Positions 7,296 to 15,286 of a stretch of DNA of 38,983 nt are shown here, in pieces. The notes beneath the pieces were generated by a model, which was given only the letters and a program-made list of their open reading frames with translations, had not been told where the DNA came from and ran no database searches. Both the position numbers and the translations under genes were made by a program. The stretch lies in IMG/VR virus record IMGVR_UViG_3300012984_000004, positions 1-38,983 of that record, one strand, 5' to 3'. Source of the stretch: a virus. The first letter of the stretch is position 1. Every line of letters begins with the position of its first letter.

Positions 7296-8437
7296 AACTT
7301 ACTTAACCATTGATCGTAAATATTTGAGGCTATTTGTGCAGTCATAACTGGAGGTACTGACATTCCTATTAAATACTTTGGTTTTAAATCTAAGAAATCA
7401 TAGTCACCTGGATAAGAACCTCCTTTTGTTAAATCATCCTTATGAAAGTAAGTTGGCATATCATGTCTAAATTCTCCACTATCGTAACCACTTAAAATTG
7501 TACAAAATGGATTATTAGGATTAACTTTTCTATAACTAAAAAACTTTTCCTTATGCCCTAAACTTCTTAAATAATTACAAACAGAAGAACCTTGTGGAGT
7601 TGCTTCCCAATGTTCTTTTATTGATGGTGCTAATGGATGACCTGGCTTACCACTATCAAACTCCTTAACTGGTATTTCTTTTTCATTAAAAATCATTTCT
7701 AATTTAGGCGTTTGAGTAAATAAATCTGTTGATTCCATAAAATTTTCACATAAGTCTTTTCTTAATGCTATAAAGAAAACTCTTTTTCTTTTTTGAGGAA
7801 CGCCCATTTTTGCACCATTCAATAAAAAATGTTGAACACTATATCCTGCCTTATCGAATTGTTTATAAATTTCAATTACATATGATTTAGCAGCTCCTAA
7901 AAGAAGCCCTTCTACATTTTCAGCTACAACAACTTCGGGTTGTAATTCTTTTGCCAAATCAATAAAATCAAAAAATAATGTATCTAAAACCTGATTAGCC
8001 TGTCCTTCTTTGAATTTCTTTTCTTTACCCCAATCATCTTCCCTGTTTCCCATCATACTGAATGATGAACATGGAGGACTACCATCTAAAATTCTTAATT
8101 TATAAAGTTCAGCCGGCATTAACCATTTTTCATCTCCTCCTGCTAATTCATAATTTTCAACACTTCCAAATCTTTCAATTGCTTTTTCTCTTGTGGTCCT
8201 TAATTTAAAATGTTGTATTGGTTCTAAAAACGAATATTTAGGATTATGGTTTTTACGATATGCTTTCATCATTTTTGGGTCAATTTCATTGCATCCTAAA
8301 ACGTTAAATCCAGCCAGCTTATAACCCATTGTAGAGCCTCCACCACAAGCATAACACGAAAATACATCACCCTTATCTTTTGTAAATACTGCGTCTTTTA
8401 GTGTCCAATTGTACGGGAATTTGTGTTCTTTAGTCAT
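7292..8437 (-). CDS. C5-cytosine DNA methyltransferase
   Basis: About 381 aa. It transfers a methyl group from SAM to carbon 5 of cytosine in DNA. Motifs in order, numbered from this start: motif I GDVFSCYACGGG (about 23-34); motif IV with the catalytic Cys in GSPPCSSFS (C123); motif VI VVAENVEG (E173); motif VIII QKRKRVFFI (from Q215). A target-recognition region follows, and the last motifs are near the C-terminus. I chose the ATG at 8437 (MTKEHKF), which has an A-rich upstream region and an 8-base overlap with the previous gene. An ATG at 8461 would add 8 residues. No restriction enzyme is nearby, so it is probably an orphan enzyme that modifies phage DNA against host restriction. Confidence 0.9.
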   Translation of the reverse strand: MTKEHKFPYNWTLKDAVFTKDKGDVFSCYACGGGSTMGYKLAGFNVLGCNEIDPKMMKAYRKNHNPKYSFLEPIQHFKLRTTREKAIERFGSVENYELAGGDEKWLMPAELYKLRILDGSPPCSSFSMMGNREDDWGKEKKFKEGQANQVLDTLFFDFIDLAKELQPEVVVAENVEGLLLGAAKSYVIEIYKQFDKAGYSVQHFLLNGAKMGVPQKRKRVFFIALRKDLCENFMESTDLFTQTPKLEMIFNEKEIPVKEFDSGKPGHPLAPSIKEHWEATPQGSSVCNYLRSLGHKEKFFSYRKVNPNNPFCTILSGYDSGEFRHDMPTYFHKDDLTKGGSYPGDYDFLDLKPKYLIGMSVPPVMTAQIASNIYDQWLSKL

Positions 8438-8648
8438 TTTTATTTCTTTTTGGTAAGTCATACGAAATATTTTCTGTTTCTAATACCCATTCTAAAATAG
8501 CTATTTTGCATTGTTGTAAATAAGTATGATTTTCCACAGATTCCATTTCTAAAACATCTATATCTTTTTTTTGTAGATAATTATTATCTAATTTAATAAG
8601 TTCAATAAAGTGGTTAATTTTATTCTTTATTTCTTCTTCTGTTCTCAT
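8430..8648 (-). CDS. hypothetical protein, 72 aa
   Basis: A small acidic, mostly helical protein: MRTEEEIKNKINHFIELIKL, then QKKDIDVLEMES, and QQCKIAILEWVLETE near the end. The pattern of two long helices is common among small phage proteins located next to helicases or methyltransferases. It overlaps the methyltransferase start by 8 bases (ATGACTAA). No family is recognised. Confidence 0.65.
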   Translation of the reverse strand: MRTEEEIKNKINHFIELIKLDNNYLQKKDIDVLEMESVENHTYLQQCKIAILEWVLETENISYDLPKRNKND

Positions 8649-8685
8649 AATCTATTTTTTTTAGTTAATATTCGCTTTGGGTGGG

Positions 8686-8889
8686 TTAAACATAACGCCA
8701 ATGTTCCGATTTTTCAATAAATCCAATATTGCCATTTGACAACTGTACAGAGTGTAAATATCCGTAAATCGCTCTTTTGTCTTTGCTATTAAAATCTGTT
8801 TTTATAATAGTTCCGTACAATCCTTCAAAGTTTCCGCTAATAAACTTTACATTATCTCCGTTTTGTAATTTCTTTCGTTTCATTCCCAT
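8686..8889 (-). CDS. small KOW-like protein, 67 aa
   Basis: The product reads KLQNGDNVKFISGNFEGLYG, then TIIKTDFNSKD, and YLHSVQLSNGNIGFIEKSE. A G-x-x-V-x-F-x-x-G-x-F-x-G-x-x-G-x-I run is typical of KOW/SH3-like small barrels that bind RNA or proteins. The function here is unknown. ATGs at 8889 and 8883 are both possible; I give the longer form. TAACTTTA lies seven bases upstream of the first ATG. Confidence 0.6.
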   Translation of the reverse strand: MGMKRKKLQNGDNVKFISGNFEGLYGTIIKTDFNSKDKRAIYGYLHSVQLSNGNIGFIEKSEHWRYV

Positions 8890-8924
8890 TTACTTTTAAA
8901 GTTATCTTAAATATTTATTGGTGG

Positions 8925-9209
8925 TTAAAGCTCTCCGGTATCTGCAAACTTCTGCAGAATAGGTAATAGCTTTTTTACTTGTTTTTGTGTTAGATGCATT
9001 CTGGTTGTAAATAAAACCTCTTTATGTATTTCAAATGGTTGCCAACCTGAGCCATGTTTTAATATTTTTGGGTCTGCATCATCTACACCGAACCAAATAG
9101 CGTCTTCAGTTGCTAAGCTTGATTTTTGAATAGAACATTTAGCGTTGTATCTGTCTTGGAACTCTATTGAATAAAATCCTCTTTGTGTCTTTGTCTTTTT
9201 AATTCTCAT
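8925..9209 (-). CDS. conserved phage protein of unknown function, 94 aa
   Basis: A pattern I recognise from many unrelated phages: RGFYSIEFQDRYNAKCSIQKSSLA, then IWFGVDDADPKIL, GWQPFEIH, LFTTRMHLTQKQVKKLLP and a final FADTGEL. It is compact, with strands first and helices last. It commonly lies among early genes near replication or recombination functions, but no activity is established to my knowledge. It is separated from the next upstream gene by one base. Confidence 0.8.
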   Translation of the reverse strand: MRIKKTKTQRGFYSIEFQDRYNAKCSIQKSSLATEDAIWFGVDDADPKILKHGSGWQPFEIHKEVLFTTRMHLTQKQVKKLLPILQKFADTGEL

Positions 9210-9210
9210 A

Positions 9211-9636
9211 TCAAATATTTTTTAATTGTTTCGTGGTTAATTCTTGTCCTGTAAGTGCGTGAAATAGGTTTTGTAGTTGATGTACAGTTTCAATACAGTA
9301 ATCTCCGTTTTTACGTCCTTCATTTATATTGAATCCAAATTTACCATGGAAGAATAAAACAAAAGGTTCTCTCTTAGTTTCTAAAATAGCAAAACGCATA
9401 CTTTCTCCGCCGTAATTTAAAGAATATTTTTTATCGTGTATTGTAAACCCAAACTTAATCAACCATTCTTCTGTTAATGGTATTGGCTGTAAAGTAGGAT
9501 TACTAAATTTAACTGTACATTTTCCATTTCCACCGTCATATTTTGCAGATATACCTTCAGTACCTATAAGCGTTATTTCTGCAATCTCTCCGTAAGCTTG
9601 TATTAAGTTTCTAATTCTTAATTCTGTTGCTCTCAT
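9211..9636 (-). CDS. conserved phage protein, 141 aa
   Basis: The family is recognisable from LRIRNLIQAYGEIAEIT at the N-terminus (usually an IRIGNWV-type start), PIPLTEEWLIKFGF in the middle, and a C-terminal IETVHQLQNLFHALTGQELT. These landmarks are frequent in Bacteroidota phages and prophages, where the protein is annotated as hypothetical. It is beta-rich with a C-terminal helix. It is cotranscribed with the replication and recombination genes upstream. Confidence 0.75.
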   Translation of the reverse strand: MRATELRIRNLIQAYGEIAEITLIGTEGISAKYDGGNGKCTVKFSNPTLQPIPLTEEWLIKFGFTIHDKKYSLNYGGESMRFAILETKREPFVLFFHGKFGFNINEGRKNGDYCIETVHQLQNLFHALTGQELTTKQLKNI

Positions 9637-9689
9637 AATTTCTCTATTTATTTTTAGTTTTCAAATAAGGCTCAATTTTGGGGTAGGGG

Positions 9690-10016
9690 TTAATAAATAC
9701 GAAACTTAATATATTCTTCGCCCTTTTTAACTATTGCTTTAAATGCGTGAATTTCTTGTATATGTTTATCGTCCGTTTTATACTTCTTTACTAAACAATC
9801 AATTAACGATTTTAAATGGTTATCCAGGTCACTTGCTTTAGAGCTAAATCCGAACTCAATCGCTAATTTAATATTTAACGGATCAGGGTATTCGATTTGT
9901 TTCGGCAATAGAAACATCATTGATTTTATAAACGCATCGTATTTTTTGCTACGTGTACGAATGCCGTTAAAAGCTTCATTAACTGATAACGGCTTAATGT
10001 TTATAGTGTGATTCAT
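9690..10016 (-). CDS. rusA: RusA-family Holliday junction resolvase
   Basis: 108 aa endonuclease that cuts four-way DNA junctions formed during recombination and replication. The N-terminal PLSVNEAF and the acidic core SDLDNHLKSLIDCL (D63, D65, N66, K69, D73) followed by KTDDKHI (D83) match the RusA metal site. Length is typical. It starts in an ATGA overlap with the DUF7768-like gene. It probably clears branched DNA before packaging, together with the YqaJ-type exonuclease further upstream. Confidence 0.88.
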   Translation of the reverse strand: MNHTINIKPLSVNEAFNGIRTRSKKYDAFIKSMMFLLPKQIEYPDPLNIKLAIEFGFSSKASDLDNHLKSLIDCLVKKYKTDDKHIQEIHAFKAIVKKGEEYIKFRIY

Positions 10017-10330
10017 AATATTTTTCTAGTTTCAAATGGTATATTATGCTCTTTGGCGTAATCCATTCCGTAACGCATACCTTCAGATATACCATAATCA
10101 ATATAAAAAACTTGCAAATCTGCAACTTCTTTCCATTTTAAACCCGCATTAATTCCCTGCAGTCTTTCGTCTGGATTTCCATCATCTAATATTCCTTCTT
10201 GCGTGTAAAGTAAATGTGATGCTATTGGAGCTTCTCCACGACTTAAGCTATCTTTTACACATAATCTTGCGTACCGTATGTTTCTTTGTACATGTCCTGC
10301 GTAAGGACTTTCTAATATTACTCTTTTCAT
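10013..10330 (-). CDS. DUF7768-like (nucleoside deoxyribosyltransferase-like) protein
   Basis: 105 aa. The sequence follows the phage DUF7768 pattern: ESPYAGHVQRNIRYARLCV, SRGEAPIASHLLYTQ, GILDDGNPDERLQGI, then DLQVFYIDYGISEGMRYGM and a final PFETRKIL. This Rossmann-like group is related to nucleoside 2-deoxyribosyltransferases, but a reaction in phages is not established to my knowledge. ATGA overlaps join it to the methyltransferase before it and the resolvase after it. Confidence 0.8.
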   Translation of the reverse strand: MKRVILESPYAGHVQRNIRYARLCVKDSLSRGEAPIASHLLYTQEGILDDGNPDERLQGINAGLKWKEVADLQVFYIDYGISEGMRYGMDYAKEHNIPFETRKIL

Positions 10331-11049
10331 AATAATGCTTTTTTACGTCGTTCTAATCCTTTTTCAAATTGCTCTAAATCTTTTTCTATTCCAATATAAT
10401 TTCTTTTTAATCTATCACAAACAACGCCTGCAGTGTTTGAGCCTCTGCATGGATCTAGAACAGTATCGCCTTCATTTGTATATGTTTTTACAAAATACTC
10501 TATTAGTGATTCAGGTTTTTGAGTTGGATTTATGTTTGATTTCTGTTTGTCACTTGCAAAAACCTGAACGCTTAAAGGATATCTTTCCGTACTATCATAA
10601 CTTATTCCTTTTGAGTTTTGATCTCCGTAAACTTCTGATTTATCAACACCCTTAATGGCTTGTTTTCTTTTATGCCCTTGTGTTTTTTGAGCGTTATAAG
10701 TTGGAAGTTTTTTATAAAACACTAATACGTTTTCATGCGCTTTCATTGGCATTTTCTTAGCATTTAAATGCCCTGTAGGATGTGTTTTTTGCCATGTCCA
10801 ATCATAACGTAAATTTTTTAAATTACTCATAGCTAAAATTGCCGTGAATGGAAATTGAGCGGTACATACAACACAGCCGTTATCAACCAATACTCTATCA
10901 GCTTCTTCCCAAAATAATTCTAAATCCACTAAATTATCCCATTTACATTTTGTTGTTCCATAAGGGAAATCAGGAATTATTAAATTTACGCTTTTTGATT
11001 TTATTAAAGGCATAATATTTTCAAATGAATCATTGTATTCTTGTTCCAT
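10327..11049 (-). CDS. DNA N4-cytosine/N6-adenine methyltransferase
   Basis: 240 aa amino-methyltransferase of the N6_N4_Mtase family, beta-type motif order. The catalytic motif IV comes first as DFPYG (27-30, usually DPPY). The SAM-binding motif I comes near the C-terminus as LDPCRGSNTAG (from about 198, usually DPFxGSGT), followed by YIGIEKD. INPTQKPESLIEYFV before it is the usual helix preceding motif I. Both signature motifs depart from consensus (F for P in DPPY; CR and N in the SAM loop), so activity should not be assumed. No restriction enzyme is adjacent. Confidence 0.85.
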   Translation of the reverse strand: MEQEYNDSFENIMPLIKSKSVNLIIPDFPYGTTKCKWDNLVDLELFWEEADRVLVDNGCVVCTAQFPFTAILAMSNLKNLRYDWTWQKTHPTGHLNAKKMPMKAHENVLVFYKKLPTYNAQKTQGHKRKQAIKGVDKSEVYGDQNSKGISYDSTERYPLSVQVFASDKQKSNINPTQKPESLIEYFVKTYTNEGDTVLDPCRGSNTAGVVCDRLKRNYIGIEKDLEQFEKGLERRKKALL

Positions 11050-11100
11050 TGTTAATTAATATTTACAGTAAATAACTTTTTTATTTTTTCGTATTCTATT

Positions 11101-11436
11101 TCAATCACGTACTAAATTACTGTAATTCATAATTGTATTTGAGTACGTTTCAAATAAGTGATCAGGTGGATTGCATTCATAAAGTAATTCTAAGCAATCT
11201 TTTAATGCATTAGTTAAAACCGTTTCTCTATCTGGAATAACTTCAAAATATCCGTTTCTAACTCTCTTTAAAGTTCCGGTGTTTACCATATCCGCTAAAA
11301 CTTTTCCTATTCTGTTTTTAGCTATATTTTTATAAAGATGTCCAATAACATCAATAGCTTCACGTTTACTTATTTTGTTACCGTTACTAATTGCATACTG
11401 CAATAAAATAACTTTGCTTTCTGATAATTTTGGCAT
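11101..11436 (-). CDS. small winged-helix-like protein, 111 aa
   Basis: The N-terminal 65 residues read like a winged helix: LSESKVILLQYAIS, KISKREAIDVIGHLY, IGKVLADMVNTGTLKRVRNGYFEVI. This is the layout of small phage proteins that replace AT-hook or wHTH regulators. The C-terminal part (TNALKDCLELLYECNPP) is helical. It lies two bases after the DnaB helicase stop codon and is cotranscribed with it. A DNA-binding role is inference from the fold pattern. Confidence 0.65.
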   Translation of the reverse strand: MPKLSESKVILLQYAISNGNKISKREAIDVIGHLYKNIAKNRIGKVLADMVNTGTLKRVRNGYFEVIPDRETVLTNALKDCLELLYECNPPDHLFETYSNTIMNYSNLVRD

Positions 11437-11438
11437 AG

Positions 11439-12950
11439 CTAAAAAGGTGTATCTTGTTCTGGTTTGTCGAATGCATCACTTGCACTTACTTTTGGTAATT
11501 CAAATTCTTTTATTTCTTGTTTAGGTGTTTTTGGTTTTGATTCATTTCTAAAATAACGTCCTGTTAAATCTTGTCCTAAATGGTCAACATCCATAAATCG
11601 CATATATTTTAATTCGCATCCGGTTCTACAATATCCGGTTTCTCCATTACGGTATTTAGCAACATCAATTTCTGCAGTGTTTTCCGTTGGAGATTGTTCG
11701 TCGTCATCCCATTGCTCAATCTTATAATATTCAGGTCTGTAAATAAACAAAACAATATCTGCGTCCTGTTCAATAGATCCTGAATCCCTTAAATCTGAAA
11801 GCAAAGGTCTTTTACTCGAACCTCTTTGCTCTACATTTCTTGAAAGTTGGCTAAGTGCAATAACCGGAACATCTAAATCTTTTGCTAAGTTTTTAAGTGA
11901 AGATGATATTTCTGAAACTTCATTTTCCTTATTATTCATTTTCTTGTTTTTAACTCGCATTAATTGCAAATAATCAACAACAATCATTTTAATACCGTGT
12001 TCACGCTTTAATTTGTTTGCTTTAATCTTTAATTCAATTGGACTAATTCCTCCTTTATCATCTATAAAAATAGGCAATGAAGCTAATAAATCAGAACATT
12101 GTTTTAAATATAAAACTTCTTCATGTGATAAATTAAAGTTGTTTATTTTGGTTATATCTACTCCTGAAACAATACTTAATAACCTTCCTATAATTTGCTT
12201 TGTACTCATTTCAAGACTAAAAAAAGCTACTGGAATCCCATTTAAACCGCATTCTAAAACCTCATTTAAAACAAAAGCAGTTTTTCCCATTCCTGGACGT
12301 GCTGCCAAAATAATCAAATCTGAATTTTGATATCCGTTTAGTTTTTTGTTTAGTTTAGTTAATGATGAAGGTATTCCTGTTTTTCCGGAACCTGAATTAT
12401 TTAAAAATGCGTGTACATTATCTTTAAAACTTTCAACTTTTCCGACTGTAATTAAATCTGAAACTTCTCCATAGTCTTTATAAACCTTTTCTAACAATTC
12501 AAAAACATCTACATCTTCAGAATAAGAACTTTCAATTAATTCTGATGATGTAGCTATACATCTTCTTTGAACGTACTTCTGTAACAATATTCTGGAATGA
12601 TAATCGATATGTGCGGATGAAGCAATTTTTTGAGTTAGTTGGATCAAATAAAAATCACCTCCTGCTAAATCTAATTTTCCGGCTCTTTTAAGCTCGTTTG
12701 ATATTGTCAATAAGTCAATAGGTTGGTTTTTATTATAAAGCTCTGAAATCGCCTCAAAAATGCTTTTATTTGAGTCTTTGTAAAAAACATCACAAGATAA
12801 TAATTCCATTGCTTCATGTAATCCGGTTTTATCTATCATCATTGCGCCCAAAACCGCTTCTTCCAAATCAACTGCCTGAGGCGGTAATTTGCCTTTATCC
12901 AAATTTATGATTCTGGTTTTTTCTATTTTAATTGGTGTATAGTTTGTCAT
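11439..12950 (-). CDS. dnaB: replicative DNA helicase, DnaB family
   Basis: 503 aa hexameric helicase that unwinds DNA at the phage fork. The N-terminal domain is typical (PPQAVDLEEAVLGAMMID from about 23). The RecA-like domain has Walker A ARPGMGKTAF (217-226), Walker B IVVDYLQLM (D326), and VPVIALSQLSRNVEQR followed by LLSDLRDSGSIEQDAD, the conserved DnaB segments. The C-terminus is an acidic tail. It overlaps the initiator gene by four bases (ATGA). No primase was recognised, so host primase may be used. Confidence 0.95.
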   Translation of the reverse strand: MTNYTPIKIEKTRIINLDKGKLPPQAVDLEEAVLGAMMIDKTGLHEAMELLSCDVFYKDSNKSIFEAISELYNKNQPIDLLTISNELKRAGKLDLAGGDFYLIQLTQKIASSAHIDYHSRILLQKYVQRRCIATSSELIESSYSEDVDVFELLEKVYKDYGEVSDLITVGKVESFKDNVHAFLNNSGSGKTGIPSSLTKLNKKLNGYQNSDLIILAARPGMGKTAFVLNEVLECGLNGIPVAFFSLEMSTKQIIGRLLSIVSGVDITKINNFNLSHEEVLYLKQCSDLLASLPIFIDDKGGISPIELKIKANKLKREHGIKMIVVDYLQLMRVKNKKMNNKENEVSEISSSLKNLAKDLDVPVIALSQLSRNVEQRGSSKRPLLSDLRDSGSIEQDADIVLFIYRPEYYKIEQWDDDEQSPTENTAEIDVAKYRNGETGYCRTGCELKYMRFMDVDHLGQDLTGRYFRNESKPKTPKQEIKEFELPKVSASDAFDKPEQDTPF

Positions 12951-13618
12951 TGGTCAAATCTTTTTCGTTTATTAGGGTCTGGTATGTTTGAAATTGAATT
13001 TTGTTTTTCTTGCTTATTTAGCCAATTAACAAAGTGCGTGCAATATTCTGTCTTGTTTATCTTATTGTCAAATTGCACATTAATCATGTCATTGTATTTT
13101 TTAAGTTGCGCCTTAACCTGAACCGGTGTAAATTTTTGCTTTGATTGCATAGCGGTACTTTCCAACCAGATTTCAGAAATTAATAAATCATTAAAAATTC
13201 TATCATTATTATTAGTCTCTTTAATTTCCTTTTCACTTTCACTTTCTTTTTCTCTTTCTAAAGGTGGGTTATTTTGGGTTTCTTTTTTGGGTTCTTTGGG
13301 TTTTGGCGGTCTGCCACCTTTCTTACCGTTTTCCCTGTTAGCTACCGCCTTTCTTAGTCTTTTGTTGACTGATTCATGAGTATAACAATCTTTATCAATT
13401 ATGAACTTAGAAACTACAATTTCCCAATCTTCGGTTTTTACTTGGGTTCGTGTTCGGTTTTCAAATTGGGTTTTTTGGGTTTTCATTAAACCATCATTTG
13501 AATACATTATAAAAAGACATTCTAAATAATAATATCTTTGTATTGGTGATAATTCGAAATAACTTTCCGAAGTCCACCAATCTTTTGGGTAGAATGTAAA
13601 TCCTAATTTATCGCTCAT
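12947..13618 (-). CDS. replication initiator / helicase-loader-like protein
   Basis: 223 aa. The N-terminal FTFYPKDWWTSESYFELSPIQRYYYLE resembles the winged-helix start of phage replisome organisers (DUF1376-like). A low-complexity linker rich in Glu, Lys, Pro and Ser (about 100-135) follows, then a C-terminal part with FTPVQVKAQLKKYND and YCTHFVNWLNKQE, like the end domains of Bacteroidota phage initiators. The direct ATGA overlap with dnaB supports a role in bringing the helicase to the origin. No ATPase motif is present, so it is not a DnaC-type loader. Confidence 0.7.
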   Translation of the reverse strand: MSDKLGFTFYPKDWWTSESYFELSPIQRYYYLECLFIMYSNDGLMKTQKTQFENRTRTQVKTEDWEIVVSKFIIDKDCYTHESVNKRLRKAVANRENGKKGGRPPKPKEPKKETQNNPPLEREKESESEKEIKETNNNDRIFNDLLISEIWLESTAMQSKQKFTPVQVKAQLKKYNDMINVQFDNKINKTEYCTHFVNWLNKQEKQNSISNIPDPNKRKRFDQ

Positions 13619-13652
13619 AACTTTACTAATTGTTAAATTTTAAAGAAAAAAA

Positions 13653-13808
13653 TTACTCTACTAATACAAAAGTAACTCCGTCAATTATTACTTTGGTCAA
13701 TAATCCGTCTCCAATTCGCTTATAAACGGTAGGTTTTGATAAATTATAAGTCTTAGCGTAATTTTCTACAGTCTTTAATTTTGTTCTATCTATTTTTAAT
13801 GGTTGCAT
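13653..13808 (-). CDS. 51-aa helix-turn-helix protein
   Basis: The product contains KTVENYAKTYNLSKPTVYKR, a clear helix-turn-helix, followed by IGDGLLTKVIIDGVTFVLVE, a short wing. The layout matches excisionase/MerR-like small HTH domains or the HTH proteins that precede phage replication genes. It lies just upstream of the initiator and helicase and just after a terminator, so it could control or start the replication unit (inference). There is no integrase in the window, so an excisionase role has no support. Confidence 0.7.
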   Translation of the reverse strand: MQPLKIDRTKLKTVENYAKTYNLSKPTVYKRIGDGLLTKVIIDGVTFVLVE

Positions 13809-13837
13809 TTTACTAAGTGTTAATTTCTAATTCAAAC

Positions 13838-13861
13838 AAAAGGCTAATTTTCACTAGCCTT
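13838..13861. terminator. bidirectional hairpin terminator before the replication unit
   Basis: AAGGCTA (13840-13846) pairs with TAGCCTT (13855-13861) around an 8-nt loop. On the minus strand the stem is followed by TTGTTTGAA; on the plus strand by GTTTTATG. It ends the small-gene unit 16652-13893 and separates it from the HTH and replication genes. A weak -7-like TACATTTA (13870-13877) lies just upstream, so a new transcript might start at this hairpin. Confidence 0.7.
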
Positions 13862-13892
13862 GTTTTATGTAAATGTATGGAATTTTGTTGTA

Positions 13893-14237
13893 TTATTTAA
13901 GTAAATTTTTTATTTTTTCTATAATTTCTTTTGTTAACGGCTTTCCTTTTGTTTTTATGCAATGACTGCTCCACTCTTCTATTTCAGTATATTGTTTTAA
14001 TTCAAACCATTCTTGCCATCCTCCAAAATTTTCAAAAATATTTTCGTATTCATAATACATTTTTACACTCATTGACGGTATTTTTTCTCCATTAGGCAGT
14101 ATTTCCCCAAAGTAAGGAGTATTTAAAATCATTCTTCCATCAACGCCATAACTTATTTTAAACTCTGTACCTATTGGATATGGTGGAAAATTTTGTTTTA
14201 ATATTAATATCGTTCCCGATTTTAGTTTCTCTTTCAT
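13893..14237 (-). CDS. hypothetical protein, 114 aa
   Basis: A beta-rich soluble protein: KLKSGTILILKQNFPPYPIGTEFKI, then RMILNTPYFGEI, and an aromatic stretch GGWQEWFELKQYTEIEEW, with a C-terminal Lys-rich helix. The N-terminal half could be a small barrel. It is the last gene before the terminator at 13838-13861. No family is recognised. Confidence 0.65.
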   Translation of the reverse strand: MKEKLKSGTILILKQNFPPYPIGTEFKISYGVDGRMILNTPYFGEILPNGEKIPSMSVKMYYEYENIFENFGGWQEWFELKQYTEIEEWSSHCIKTKGKPLTKEIIEKIKNLLK

Positions 14238-14263
14238 AATCTCCTATTTTGTGCCTTTTGGCG

Positions 14264-14461
14264 TTAGTTTTTTATAATATTGTGTGTTTTACTGTTTTCG
14301 ACAAACTGATTAAGTATTTTCAAAGCGAGTTTAATATCTGTTGTTTGCTTATTGTGTAAAACCGCACCGATTAAATCTTCTTCTTCATATTCTGCATCTT
14401 CCGGAATAGGTTTGTTTATTTCCTCAAGTTGCGCTTCTAGTATTTCAATTGCGTATTTCAT
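14264..14461 (-). CDS. hypothetical protein, 65 aa
   Basis: A small acidic helical protein: MKYAIEILEAQLEEINKPIP, then EYEEEDLIGAVLHNKQTTDIKLALKIL. The antiparallel two-helix pattern (IEILEAQLEEI ... DIKLALKIL) is frequent in phage early regions, where such proteins remain uncharacterised. No family-specific motif is visible. Confidence 0.6.
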   Translation of the reverse strand: MKYAIEILEAQLEEINKPIPEDAEYEEEDLIGAVLHNKQTTDIKLALKILNQFVENSKTHNIIKN

Positions 14462-14472
14462 AATTAATTGTT

Positions 14473-14685
14473 TTAAATATTATCATTGTAATCGCATTCA
14501 TTTAATACGGGTAATTCAGGATGATATCCATTATGAAGCAATACTTTTTTATATCTATTACAAATATGTCTGTCTTTGTTTTTCTGTTTAGACTGTTGTT
14601 CTTCGGTAATATTTAAAAAACAACAATTCCCGCAAAATCTAGGCTTAAAATCACTCTGAATAATTCCATGCATTGCCGTTTTCAT
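14473..14685 (-). CDS. small Cys-rich, zinc-ribbon-like protein, 70 aa
   Basis: Cysteines occur as FCGNCCFLN near residue 18 and in HICNRYKK further on, with a final Cys in LNECDY. The C-x2-C ... C ... C spacing suggests a small zinc-binding fold as found in many phage proteins. The start lies in an ATGA overlap with the 114-aa gene. A function cannot be assigned. It may be a DNA- or protein-binding accessory factor. Confidence 0.6.
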   Translation of the reverse strand: MKTAMHGIIQSDFKPRFCGNCCFLNITEEQQSKQKNKDRHICNRYKKVLLHNGYHPELPVLNECDYNDNI

Positions 14686-15026
14686 CTTTGTTTTGTTTTT
14701 AAGTTATAAATTGGCTGGTTAAATATAATCAATTTGTTCCTGTATTTTTTCTGCAATTGAAAGCGAGTTTTAGCTCGTTTTATTTGATGCTTACTTATTT
14801 GTATTTGCCTTTTCTTTCTTTTTATATAAGATTTCAAGGCTAATTCTATATTTACATAAGCAAATCTTTTTCCCTCTCCAGAAAGAACAAATTTTTCTTT
14901 TCCGTTAACTACTATCCAAAAGCCTTTATTAGTTTCTCTAATTACTTCAAAGTCGCTTAAATTTAAATGGTCTGCTGAGGTATATTCTTCATACCAATTA
15001 CAATAGTCGTATCTAAATAGTTTCAT
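14682..15026 (-). CDS. basic hypothetical protein, 114 aa
   Basis: The N-terminal half reads LFRYDYCNWYEEYTSADHLN and GFWIVVNGKEKFVLSGEGKRFAYV, a small beta-fold. The C-terminal half is very rich in Lys, Arg and Gln (KSYIKRKKRQIQISKHQIKR and onwards), predicted helical and nucleic-acid binding by charge alone. It is translationally coupled to the Cys-rich gene downstream. No family is recognised. Confidence 0.6.
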   Translation of the reverse strand: MKLFRYDYCNWYEEYTSADHLNLSDFEVIRETNKGFWIVVNGKEKFVLSGEGKRFAYVNIELALKSYIKRKKRQIQISKHQIKRAKTRFQLQKKYRNKLIIFNQPIYNLKTKQR

Positions 15027-15028
15027 AA

Positions 15029-15286
15029 CTACACATCTTTTAAAGGTTTATCAAATTTTTCGTCTTTGGCGTATGAAAATGTACTTGCGTAATACTTGTA
15101 ATCTTCCATGCATCCGAATTCGTGTGCTAATCCAGAATGATAAGCTTTTTCTATTTGTTGTTTTTCTATACCGATATAAGTGTCATTTATTTCTTTTTTT
15201 AAAACACCTATATTTATAGATAAAACTCCACTTTCTTTTTGGTATTCTTCTATTTTTTGTAAAAGTTGCTGTAATGCTGTTTTCAT
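15029..15286 (-). CDS. hypothetical protein, 85 aa
   Basis: Residues 1-40 form a long helix or coiled coil (ALQQLLQKIEEYQKESG, then VLKKEINDTYIGIEKQQI). The end contains AYHSGLAHEFGCMEDYKYYASTF, a His/Cys/aromatic stretch seen in small phage proteins of unknown role. The start is in an ATGA overlap with the GTKxEW-family gene before it. Confidence 0.6.
   Translation of the reverse strand: MKTALQQLLQKIEEYQKESGVLSINIGVLKKEINDTYIGIEKQQIEKAYHSGLAHEFGCMEDYKYYASTFSYAKDEKFDKPLKDV

Noticed and set aside
10335-12330. Plus-strand frames opposite the amino-methyltransferase and dnaB
   Set aside because: They are antisense to well-supported enzymes, and their products are hydrophobic or Leu/Phe-rich shadows without family resemblance.
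13653-13808. Excisionase for a site-specific recombination system
   Set aside because: The HTH fold fits, but no integrase or attachment site is visible. A replication-unit regulator is the simpler reading.
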